Part shown: one piece after another, positions 54,542 through 62,939 of the stretch | Position numbering within the stretch: the first letter of the stretch is position 1 | Layout: every line of letters starts with the position of its first letter | Source: Roseobacter ponti | Lineage (GTDB): Bacteria > Pseudomonadota > Alphaproteobacteria > Rhodobacterales > Rhodobacteraceae | Direction: 5' to 3' | Length of the DNA: 64,000 nt | NCBI RefSeq assembly: GCF_012932215.1 | Contig: NZ_CP048788.1 | Location: 2,232,001-2,296,000, forward strand | Program-made: the position numbers and the translations under genes | The notes under the pieces: generated by a model | The model's database searches: none | The model's input: only the letters and a program-made list of their open reading frames with translations | What the model was told of the DNA's origin: nothing

Positions 54542-55489
54542 TTACGGTCGCAATGCACGTTCGGGTACATCCAGCTGATAACCTCCGGTGATCACCCGCA
54601 CGCCATTCTCAAGTGAATGCGAAGAGACCCGCTCGACGGCAAACGGTCCGAAAGACGAAACCGGGTCAAAGCTGCCTTGCCTGAAATGCAATACAACCGG
54701 GGCGCCGGAGCTTGCGAAAACAGAAACAATTGCATGTGCGTCTTCAATCGCTGCGCCAAATTCACAACGGCCTGCGTTTTCGCCATTTTTATCCGTGCAA
54801 TTCAGTCGCCCTATTTTGTCGTAACTGCCGCTCTTCGCTCGACGGCCAACTGTCAGCGGGCTGAGGTATTGAGCCGCAGCCCAGCCCACTACCCCGTTCT
54901 CGAGCGAAAGGCGGCACCAGTCGCGATCATCCTTCCGTTCGCACCCCAGGTTTGCGTGGAGTGACCGCGGGCGCAACCGCCCTACGATCTGAGAAGACGT
55001 GGTGGGTTCCGCCCTGAAGTTCAGGAGGCCGGAAAGACCGGTTACCATCACGGTCTGCGCACCAAAAACAGCGGGCAGGCCTTCATCGGCAACGCCGGAA
55101 GCCGGCTGCAACACGGCCGAGTGACCATTGCCTGAAAGAGTCAGCTGCTCAGTATAGGCATCATATTCAACGGCGACGCGATCGCGAAGAAGTGCGAGAA
55201 TTGCCTTTTCCTGCGCGTCGACTGCGGGATCCGGGCACGCCATACGTGTCGATGCCAAAGACTCCGCAAGGGACAGCTCATTTTCTTCATAGGTGCCCTG
55301 AATATTAAACCTATTGCAGCCTGTCGCGCCCGACAAACTGTTGTCCTCACCAATTCGCAACAGGGCAGCGCCTTGCGCGGCAACGCTGTCGACACTTACA
55401 AATCGCCATTCGCTTGCAAGCGCAGCACCCGTCACAGCAGTCGCAAAAAGCGTGCTCACCATGAATTTCAATACGTCCGCGCTCTTCAC
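54542..55489 (-). CDS. Exported META-SH3b fusion protein
   Basis: 315 residues, GTG start overlapping the stop of the upstream L,D-transpeptidase gene by 4 bases (GTGA), so the two are translationally coupled. After a signal peptide (LKFMVSTLFATAVTGAALAS) comes a META domain (about 25-130: SGATGCNRFNIQG, STRMACPDPAVDAQE), an SH3b domain (about 145-215: LLNFRAEPTTSSQIVGRLRP, LGCERKDDRDWCRLS) and a C-terminal domain of unknown type (NCTDKNGENAGRCEFG). It combines the domain of the 51112 gene with that of the 41494 gene. It is presumably periplasmic and may target the cell wall. Confidence 0.85.
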   Translation of the reverse strand: MKSADVLKFMVSTLFATAVTGAALASEWRFVSVDSVAAQGAALLRIGEDNSLSGATGCNRFNIQGTYEENELSLAESLASTRMACPDPAVDAQEKAILALLRDRVAVEYDAYTEQLTLSGNGHSAVLQPASGVADEGLPAVFGAQTVMVTGLSGLLNFRAEPTTSSQIVGRLRPRSLHANLGCERKDDRDWCRLSLENGVVGWAAAQYLSPLTVGRRAKSGSYDKIGRLNCTDKNGENAGRCEFGAAIEDAHAIVSVFASSGAPVVLHFRQGSFDPVSSFGPFAVERVSSHSLENGVRVITGGYQLDVPERALRP

Positions 55490-56466
55490 GACATGATCAC
55501 GAAGTCACGGCCCGATCGGTGGTCCGGGTGCAGGGGCAGATCAGTAAGCACGAACAGCATACCTGGATGAACGTATTGTCTGAGCTTCTCGTTAAACTCC
55601 GGGCCCGCACCGACGCGCGACAAATCGGATACGCCTCCACGACCTGCAACATCATAGGTGAGCGCCTCCCAGTGCATTCCTTTTGCTGCCTCGTTCGGAC
55701 CTTTGAGCGTATACACATGGGACCCGAGCGGTTTGCCGTCCCAAATCAGATCGCCCTGGAGTACTTCCTCATTGTTCTCCAGCACCAGAAGCTGCGCATC
55801 CGTCGAGGACGCGATAATTGACGTTATTGGGTGGATATCCGAGATTTTCCAGTCTTTCGGGTGTTTGCGCGGCTCCAGAGTGGACAAAACTTCATCAAAC
55901 TCATGGTCCGCGTAGCCTGAAAGGATCAGCCCCGGATGAACAACATCAATCGGATCATGATTTGACGCCGCAATTATCACAGGTGTGCCGAGATGGGTGA
56001 GTTCGAAAAGCAGAGCCGAGAATTCAAGAGGCAATCTGACACATCCGTGAGATGCCGGATAGCCTGGTAAATTGCCCGCGTGCAGCGCGATCCCGTCCCA
56101 TGTAAGCCGGTTCATGTTCGGCATCGGCGCGTTGTTATAGGTCGAGGAGCGGTGGTCGCGGTCTTTTTGCAGGATCACAAAAACCCCGGTTGGGGTTTCG
56201 TGTCCGGCCTTTCCGGTCGAACAGGTTGAAACGGCGATACGCACCCCGTTGCGATAGACATGCGCGCGCTGTTCATCAATCGAAACCACGACAGCCAGAG
56301 GCCCATAGGGCTGGCGTTCCGGATGCCAGGTGAATTCACCGGGCAACAATGCGTGAACTTCCTTGTACACATGCTGACCCGACAGAGGCCCTGCTACCAA
56401 CCCAAAGAGTCCCGCGCCACCCATTTTTAAAGCAAGTCGGCGCCCTATGCTGTGCGTTTCTGTCAT
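55486..56466 (-). CDS. L,D-transpeptidase (YkuD domain)
   Basis: 326 residues, beginning with RRLALKMGGAGLFGLVAGPL, a signal peptide with twin-arginine (the RR is followed by LALK, only partly Tat-like). The YkuD catalytic site HAGNLPGYPASHGCVRLP contains Cys142 and the SHGCVR motif. L,D-transpeptidases cross-link peptidoglycan (3-3 links) or attach proteins to it; they also may be plain carboxypeptidase-like. The C-terminal half (about 170-326) is an extra domain of unknown type. It is co-translated with the META-SH3b protein and divergent from the AraC gene at 56616, whose promoter lies in the 150 bases between. Confidence 0.92.
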   Translation of the reverse strand: MTETHSIGRRLALKMGGAGLFGLVAGPLSGQHVYKEVHALLPGEFTWHPERQPYGPLAVVVSIDEQRAHVYRNGVRIAVSTCSTGKAGHETPTGVFVILQKDRDHRSSTYNNAPMPNMNRLTWDGIALHAGNLPGYPASHGCVRLPLEFSALLFELTHLGTPVIIAASNHDPIDVVHPGLILSGYADHEFDEVLSTLEPRKHPKDWKISDIHPITSIIASSTDAQLLVLENNEEVLQGDLIWDGKPLGSHVYTLKGPNEAAKGMHWEALTYDVAGRGGVSDLSRVGAGPEFNEKLRQYVHPGMLFVLTDLPLHPDHRSGRDFVIMS

Positions 56467-56615
56467 CGCATCCCTTCACGGCCTGTAACAGTCACACAAG
56501 TGTAGACTGGAAAACTACGCGGTAACAGTTGTAAACACTGGTTCTGGCGTCATTCTTGCTTTGTGATCCGCAACGCGGGTACCCTGCCTGCGTCGGCGTG
56601 TTTCGGGAGTTCGAA

Positions 56616-57584
56616 TTGACACCCATCAAAATTGAAAGAATAGCGCCCGCGACGGGCAGTCCGGATGCCGTCCGGTCGATTCTTTTCAGCCAGGCCCGCT
56701 CTTTTCAATTTACTGATCCCGAGTATCCGATGCTTACTTTGAAGTCGGTTACTCTTTCGTCTGCCGCAACCAGGCTCTTTGCAATTGAATCTTCGGGCCA
56801 CGAGATTGAAGTTGATGCCGACGCCTATCTTTCCGTTTTTCTGCCCGCGAACGGTGCCGTTGCCGTTGATGGTAAACGCAGCAGCACCTCTGTCACCGGA
56901 GGCGAAGCGCTTACCCTGCGACCGAGCGCTCGAAGGACACGCGTGGGCACATCGTCCCGTAATCCGTTTCAGGCTTACGTATTCAAGATGCCCTGGACAG
57001 CTGCGGGAACCGTCTCAGAAAACTGGGCTTTCTTCAGCAAAGGCAATCCAGGCACAGAAGTTATACGCCACCCTCTTTCGAGCCCGGCGACAAGATCATT
57101 GCGGACGTTCATTGAATATGTCTTCGGCGACATGCTGTCAGAGCACCCCATACTGACCTCACCGATGGCGCTCCGCTCAGTTGAAGCCCTGATGCTCGAA
57201 CATTTAAACGAGCTGTTCTCCATAGAAGACAGCCTGCAGGGCTTGCCGTCAAATGGCGAACTGCAACTGTGCAAACGAGCCGAAGATTACATGGATGCTC
57301 ATCATGCCGAACCGTTGACGACCTCAATGATCGCCCGATCCATGGGGGTTCCTCCAACAGTATTGAGCAAAGCTTTTCGAAACAGCCTTGGTAAAACAGT
57401 CCGACAAAGACTGACGGATTTAAGGCTTGAACATGCCCGGGCCCAACTGCTTTCGGGTATGCACGAAACCGTCACCTCTTCTGCGTTTTCAGTTGGCCTG
57501 GTACATCTCGGCCGGTTCACCCAGGCATATCGCGCAGCATTCCGGGAACTGCCTTCTGTGACCCTTGCGCGCTCACGGAAATAA
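56616..57584 (+). CDS. AraC-family transcriptional regulator (right bracket of the envelope cluster)
   Basis: About 322 residues from TTG 56616, chosen because GGGAG lies six bases upstream; a TTG at 56556 would add 20 residues with no RBS. The C-terminal AraC HTHs are AEPLTTSMIARSMGVPPTVL and HETVTSSAFSVGLVHLGRFT. The N-terminal half aligns with that of the left-bracket AraC protein (VFLPANGAVAV / VMMPVHGKLAV; RPSARRTRV / LPSRRDTRV). It is divergent from the L,D-transpeptidase gene and likely controls it. Inducer unknown. Confidence 0.87.
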   Translation: MTPIKIERIAPATGSPDAVRSILFSQARSFQFTDPEYPMLTLKSVTLSSAATRLFAIESSGHEIEVDADAYLSVFLPANGAVAVDGKRSSTSVTGGEALTLRPSARRTRVGTSSRNPFQAYVFKMPWTAAGTVSENWAFFSKGNPGTEVIRHPLSSPATRSLRTFIEYVFGDMLSEHPILTSPMALRSVEALMLEHLNELFSIEDSLQGLPSNGELQLCKRAEDYMDAHHAEPLTTSMIARSMGVPPTVLSKAFRNSLGKTVRQRLTDLRLEHARAQLLSGMHETVTSSAFSVGLVHLGRFTQAYRAAFRELPSVTLARSRK

Positions 57585-58356
57585 CACACGTTATCATGCT
57601 CGCGACCCGCATCTGATACAGTAGCAGGAACAACGAAGCGGACGCGACCTTCGGTCGGGCCATCAGAAGCCAAACTGGCTTCCGCCCGTACCGTCGGTTT
57701 GAAAGCCGGATAAAGCGCATGTTTTCTTACCAATAACTGTCAGCAGACCCGTAGATTGCCCCCGCCGAAATGCAAACCGATCAACTTATCTCCTACAAGA
57801 TCTTTTTATTAACTGAAGATTAGCTTTGCCTCTCCCGATGTTTCTCAATCGCACCGGAACTCACTGATTTTGGATAAACGGCGTGGAAATACTGGATAGA
57901 CTGTATCTGATCCCCGGAATATCTTTGATTTGTAAAGAGTTACATGGGTTAAGGGGGAGTAACGAGTTGAATTTGTTATCGGACTACGAATACCGGTGCG
58001 TTGCCGCGTCAGACGTCTCCCTAAGCAGGTTCTGAAGAGCCCCTGCGATGGGTATTTCTTACAATTGGCGGAAACCGTGCGACATGTTTTTGCCGCCTTG
58101 CGTCCACGACGGGAGTAAGGCGCGTCTGCACTCGCATCATCTGCAAAAGGAAGACAAAAGCTGCCGCTGATGGGCAACGTAAAAAACACTACAAAACGCA
58201 GGCTTTCCCAAGATGTCCGACAATATGCAGTACAGGCGTCGCACGGAAAATGGTTTTGGAAAGTAACAACACAAGGAAGCGCATCCACCATATGGGATGC
58301 GACGTAAGCGGGGCAGCCGGTGCGGCACGAAAAAGAACATAAGGAGATAACCAATC
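57585..58356. other. 772-base region without a supported gene
   Basis: The longest open frame (57845-58354, minus strand) is Cys/Arg-rich with no domain resemblance and no RBS; I do not call it. Composition is A/T-richer than the core genome. A 7-bp hairpin (CGCATCC/GGATGCG, loop 8) lies at 58280-58301, within the probable leader of the lipoprotein gene at 58357. An AAGGAG RBS is just before that start. Confidence 0.5.
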
Positions 58357-58665
58357 ATGTTGAATACAGCAAGAATATGCGCGGGCGTTGCTGCTCTTAC
58401 TTTAGTTGCCGGTTGTGTCGAAGAAACGTCATCGACGGCACCCGGGCGGCCGCTTGTCGGCAGTGAAACAGACCTGTCGGCATTTGAAGGCGCACGGGCG
58501 GGTCAGGCGGAAGGTGGACTGATGAACCTTGGTTACGAAGCGGTCCGCACCAGGGGACTCACGACGTACTGGCTGAACAGCGCGACGGGCGCCTGCGCGC
58601 AGATCATCACAGCCGACGGTCGGTATTCTTCTGTGACGATGGTGTCAGCCTCCAATTGTATTTAA
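58357..58665 (+). CDS. Small lipoprotein 1
   Basis: 102 residues, with AAGGAG eight bases upstream. The signal peptide ends in the lipobox LVAGC (Cys20). The mature C-terminal half, YEAVRTRGLTTYWLNSATGA then AQIITADGRYSSVTMVSASN and a final Cys, resembles a widespread small-lipoprotein motif in proteobacteria in which a Cys pair brackets a short beta structure (YWxNxxxxxCxxIxTxDGR). The function is unknown. It is followed 24 bases later by a second lipoprotein of identical length, suggesting an operon. Confidence 0.8.
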   Translation: MLNTARICAGVAALTLVAGCVEETSSTAPGRPLVGSETDLSAFEGARAGQAEGGLMNLGYEAVRTRGLTTYWLNSATGACAQIITADGRYSSVTMVSASNCI

Positions 58666-58689
58666 TCAACTCAACGAAGGAAAAACCCT

Positions 58690-58998
58690 ATGACCACAAT
58701 GAAGCTGGCTGTTCTTGCCCTGATTCTGCCGCTGTCCGCCTGCGTCCAGGAAACCTCAAACCCTACGGCGTCGGTCGCCAGTAGTGGCCCGCCAAGCGTT
58801 GAAGAACAAGCATGCCTGCGTGACGTGAGCCGCACGACCAACAACGGTGACGTCGTCCTGCTGAGTTCCAGTTTTTCTCAGGCCGGGACACAGGTTGTTG
58901 TCGGGGTCGGACTTGATCGCGCCCGGTGGGAGTGTACCGGATATTCAAACGGAACCACTGCAGGTATAATATCATTGACGAATGAGGGGACGCTCTGA
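58690..58998 (+). CDS. Small lipoprotein 2
   Basis: 102 residues. GAAGGAAA precedes the ATG. The signal peptide MTTMKLAVLALILPLSAC ends in the lipobox LSAC (Cys18). The mature part has Cys at ACLRDVSR and WECTGYS that could form one disulfide, and a glycine/valine-rich beta stretch (GTQVVVGVGLDRARWEC). It shares length, lipoprotein type and the CxxET start (CVQETSNPT versus CVEETSSTA) with the upstream gene, hinting at an old duplication of the leader. Outer-membrane localisation is likely as no Asp follows the Cys. Function is unknown. Confidence 0.8.
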   Translation: MTTMKLAVLALILPLSACVQETSNPTASVASSGPPSVEEQACLRDVSRTTNNGDVVLLSSSFSQAGTQVVVGVGLDRARWECTGYSNGTTAGIISLTNEGTL

Positions 58999-59214
58999 TG
59001 TCAGACTGAACACCGTAGAAAACCCCGCTCCTGCTTCGGTACAAATGCATCTTTGCAGAGACTTCAGGGGATTGTGCCTGGTGCAGAATTTTCTGCGTCA
59101 GGCATCGTCATACACCAGTACATTGCCATGCAGTTTTGTGCGACGGTCTGACAGGGTGTTTGGCTAAGCTTCGCCTGCGAGCGACAAGCGGCTTCTCGAT
59201 CAGGACGGCGCTGT

Positions 59215-60019
59215 GTGGCCCGTCTCTTGTCGCGTTGCATAAAGACACGAGGATTGAGGCGGCTGGCTTCGAACCGGATGCCTTACAACAACACGCAGAT
59301 TCACAGAAAAACGCGTCCGTTGCGATTGGACGAACTTCGCGTGGCAGATCTGGATATTGCCCGCAGCCTTGCTCTTTTTGGCATTATCGTTTTCCACACC
59401 GCCCGCGATCCTGCGCACTTCGGCGTTCTTGAACAGGGCACGACGCTGTGTGGCACTCGGGAAGCACTGGCGCGTCTGGTTGCCGGGAGTTTCTTTGTAA
59501 TTGCCGGTGCGGGTCTTGTTCTGGCTCATGACTGAAGCCTGAGGTGGCGTGCTTGTTTCAGGTGTCTCGGGGTGACTTGCGCTGGTGCGGGTGCGGCATC
59601 GATTGCCACCTATGCACTGACCCCCGCAAATTTTGTCTGCTTTGGTGTTCTGAATAGATTGCGTTGACCAGCATCCTGGCGTTACCTTTTTGCGGGCACC
59701 AACAATTTTGATTGTTGGTGCGGCTACGGCCACTCTGTTTTTACATGCCTCGGAAACCCATCCGCTGAATTCACAGATATGGTCTTTTACCGGCCTGAGC
59801 CGCGATGTGCGCCCATCCCCTGATCTGCTGCCGTTGGCGCCATGGTTTGCGCTCACACTGTCGGGCGGTGCCCTCGCCCGGAGATGGCCGCTGTCGGCAG
59901 GCATCCCAACGCCACTTGCTGCCGTGCTCGCCTGGCCCGGACGCTTTAGTCTGGTTATGTATCTTGGGCACCAACCTGTTCTGATCTGTATCATGTGGCT
60001 TGTAGTGGAGCAGCGTTAG
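59215..60019 (+). pseudogene. Decayed DUF1624/acyltransferase-like membrane protein gene
   Basis: The segment reads LDIARSLALFGIIVFHTARD then LVAGSFFVIAGAGLVLAHD before a stop at 59535, then ATYALTPANFVCFGVL in another frame, and finally a C-terminal piece SQIWSFTGLSRDVRPSPDLL and FSLVMYLGHQPVLICIMWLV to 60019. Together they match the start, middle and end of a heparan-alpha-glucosaminide acetyltransferase-like (DUF1624) multi-helix protein, but the parts are in different frames with a large piece of the middle lost. It is not functional as read. The intact form in relatives is about 220-240 residues. Confidence 0.75.
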
Positions 60020-60301
60020 CGTTCCGGCCGAGGCAATTGCGAAAAGTTCCGACCAGCCCGTTTATTCGCGTCAAAACCCTTAACCTTTTCAGGATCACAG
60101 CCAAAGTCGCAGGGGCAAACCGGCACTCTTCCGGAAGTCATGAGGTTTGATGACCACACGCGGATCACGGGTGAAGCCTCGCTAAACCAACCGGCACTGA
60201 TCGGCACCGGCACGCGGGCGTAAAGTCTGTTTCAATAGATTTCAACACGCTTCGAACTCGGCAAAAGAAGCGGCAAAGCGCCCCGCCGGTTCTCCGGAAA
60301 A

Positions 60302-61819
60302 CTACAGCTCACCCTCAATCGGCAGATGCGCAAAAAACCAGTCTCCGATACGCTGAAAAACGGAGGATGCAGGCTGTGCATCGAGTGTTATATCGTCGCC
60401 GATCCAGACAACTTTCTGGTCAGGGGTTATATCCAACTCCCAGGCGTTTGATCTGAGAAAATCCGGGTTGGTCAGTTCGCGAAGTTCACGATTCAGAGCT
60501 CTGTCCCGAACCAGCAATCCGATCTCGGTATTTATCCGCAACGAACGGGGATCCAGGTTCGCACTGCCGATGAACACAAGATCACTATCAATGATCAGAT
60601 ACTTTGCGTGAAGGCCGAGCTTTTTTTGCGCTACTGGCGACACAATGTAGCGATGCCTTTCCTTTGCCTCCGCTCTGACTTCATGCAGGTCGACACCGGC
60701 GGACAGCATTTCGCGCACATGGTTCTGATAGGCGCTGTGCGCGACAAGGTGATTATTTGACCTGATTGAATTCGTCAGGATCCGAACTCTTACACCCCGT
60801 TTAACCGCAGCGGCCAGCGCATCTGAAACTCTTTGCGTCGGTATAAGGTAGGCCGACACAATAATGATCTCCCTCCTCGCATTTTCAAACAGCAGAGCCA
60901 GTTCGTCGGCAACCTGAACCGGTGCGTTTGCGGCATCGTCAGGATTTCCGACGGGTGGCCTGTCGACATACAGTTCAACGCTTCCCCGAAAAGCGCCGCG
61001 TACTGTTCGTCTCCAGATATCGGCTGTCCCGGCATCGCTCAGCCCGTCATGATATCTGTGTGTTGTGTCCGGATCCGGCAATAGCCCGTCATGGCTGATT
61101 TCACGCGTCCGGACGTGACTGATCTCGTGAACCGGAAAGGACCATTGGTCGTTCCAATATTCATCAAAAGAAGCGGTGATTTTCCTGACAGCTGGCCCGC
61201 CGATGAGCAGATCCATGTCCCGGAAATTCGCTGAATCATCAAGACCGAAGTATTCGTCTGCGATGTTTCGCCCCCCGACAATGGCAATCTGGTTGTCGAC
61301 GATCATTGCCTTGTTATGCATCCGGTGATCCAGCCGGTGAAATTCACCCAGATTGAATATGGTTCGGGTGATCGCCGCGCCGCTGCGACGTTTGTAAGGA
61401 TTGTAAATCCGGTATTCGATGTTCTCATGTTGCTCAAGCGCAAGAAGCGTCTGATCTTCGCCTGCAAGAAAACTATCGTCGATCAGCAGCTTGACCTGCA
61501 CGCCGCGGTGAGCAGCAGCCAGCAATCTGGACAGGACCTTGGTTCCGACAGTATCCAGTGTCCACAAAAACGTTTGCAGATCAATTGAAGCCTCCGCGCT
61601 GTCGATGGCCCGTAGCCGCCAGGACAGCGCAGACGGCCCATCGTTCAACGGTACCTGCCAGTCTCTCCCGTTCCCACTCCCTATCTCCCTCCATACGCCT
61701 TCATTTACGGGGGCTTCAGTGTATTCCGGAGGCAGAAAAATCGGCTGCAGCGCCGTGCATGAAACAAGAATGGCACTGATAAGAGGATAGAGCACAAGTG
61801 TTCTCAGGTTTAGTTTCAA
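60302..61819 (-). CDS. Phospholipase D-family lipoprotein (cardiolipin synthase-like)
   Basis: 505 residues, TTG start. The signal peptide ends in a lipobox (ISAILVSC, Cys21). Two HKD motifs are complete: HNKAMIVDNQIAIVGGRN starting at His168 and HAKYLIIDSDLVFIGSANLD starting at His404. This is the pattern of PLD-superfamily phosphatidyltransferases such as ClsC/YmdC-type cardiolipin synthases; the lipoprotein form is common in proteobacteria. It would act on envelope phospholipids in the periplasm. It stands alone, convergent with the decayed acyltransferase-like gene. A nuclease role is less likely given the lipid anchor. Confidence 0.88.
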   Translation of the reverse strand: MKLNLRTLVLYPLISAILVSCTALQPIFLPPEYTEAPVNEGVWREIGSGNGRDWQVPLNDGPSALSWRLRAIDSAEASIDLQTFLWTLDTVGTKVLSRLLAAAHRGVQVKLLIDDSFLAGEDQTLLALEQHENIEYRIYNPYKRRSGAAITRTIFNLGEFHRLDHRMHNKAMIVDNQIAIVGGRNIADEYFGLDDSANFRDMDLLIGGPAVRKITASFDEYWNDQWSFPVHEISHVRTREISHDGLLPDPDTTHRYHDGLSDAGTADIWRRTVRGAFRGSVELYVDRPPVGNPDDAANAPVQVADELALLFENARREIIIVSAYLIPTQRVSDALAAAVKRGVRVRILTNSIRSNNHLVAHSAYQNHVREMLSAGVDLHEVRAEAKERHRYIVSPVAQKKLGLHAKYLIIDSDLVFIGSANLDPRSLRINTEIGLLVRDRALNRELRELTNPDFLRSNAWELDITPDQKVVWIGDDITLDAQPASSVFQRIGDWFFAHLPIEGEL

Positions 61820-62939
61820 CTTATCAACTCAGCTCCCGAACCTGCGTGCGTTGCCATCATAACCTCGACCACACGGCCAGCTCAGACTGTAAACGCTCAC
61901 GGCAATGAACAGGGCGATGAAAAGTGGTTGGTTCCATCTGCACTGATCCCTGAACCGGCAAGGATCTGTTAAGGTTTTTGAGATGATAACTATCTGAGCG
62001 CAATAAATAAACTGGCGACCGCGTTCTGCCAGCTGTGAACACATATCAACCTCGAAATGAGACGCTCCAGGGTCAGACGATATCGGGTATGACATTTTTA
62101 ATCAATGCATGGAGAACCGTCGCATTGCCTGACATTTTTTCTATGGCGCACCTGGTAATCAAGTCTAAGATTCAGGGAAACGAGGCTGGTGCATATTTCA
62201 TTCTGTTACCTGCTGAACCGGTGTTGCTCGCGCAAGCGGCGATGTTCGGTTTGTGAAACGCCAAAGTTCTTCGGCATTGTCGAATACATTGGGCATATTC
62301 AGGGTCAGTTACATGGCTCAAACGGCTTTGACGTTCACCCGAAGGACAGTACGGATTGTCATCACATTCCGGAACAACAGTTCCATACTTGTCCCTCCTG
62401 ACGTCTCGGCGGGTCCCCCCGTCGGATCGGTATATGCTCGCTGAACCTATACTTTCGGACTTAGTACGGCATGTCAGGGGGTATATCTGGGGGGGGTATA
62501 TCAGATGATTAATGTCTGAAGTGTATTTATCATCGATTATTTAAAGCCGTAATATGGAGACGCGTGGACACCACTTCAGCATAAAAGACTACTATTGATA
62601 TGCCTGCTGGCCCTTCTTCGCGTGCCTGTGCCATGTGAGAACGCGGCGGGGCCGGACTGAGTGTAACTTCCGGGCTTCGACCGGCTATTCCGGACCCAGC
62701 GAGACCTGATGCCCCGGACAGAGCAAACTGCGCCAGGCGGTTTTTCTGAACAACAGGTGCGAAATTCCTGAAAAAACCGCGTACAGAGATGCGCGCCACA
62801 GCATTGGACGTCCCCGGCGACACAGCCCCTTTTTGCGTGCCATACCATGCCACTACTGAGCAGTCGGGCGGCATTTCCAGTGCGCTGCACAGCGGTCACC
62901 GACGGCGGCTCCGCAGGGTCAGTGACCGGTTTTCAGATG
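61820..62939. other. 1.1-kb region with no supported gene
   Basis: All open frames here are under 115 codons, Cys/Arg/His-rich and without RBS or family resemblance. The segment appears to be a decayed or non-coding stretch at the right boundary of the accessory region. It contains a short direct repeat of GGGGGTATATC (listed separately). The end of the TPR gene lies at 62940. Confidence 0.45.
62477..62502. repeat. Direct repeat GGGGGTATATC (two copies, 15-base period)
   Basis: GGGGGTATATC occurs at 62477-62487 and 62492-62502, offset by 15 bases, within the gene-poor stretch. G-runs of this length are rare in the window. It may be an orphan regulatory site or a decay product; no associated gene is evident. 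Confidence 0.5.

Noticed and set aside
57845-58354. 169-codon minus-strand frame
   Set aside because: Cys/Arg-rich, no RBS, no family resemblance; treated as non-coding.
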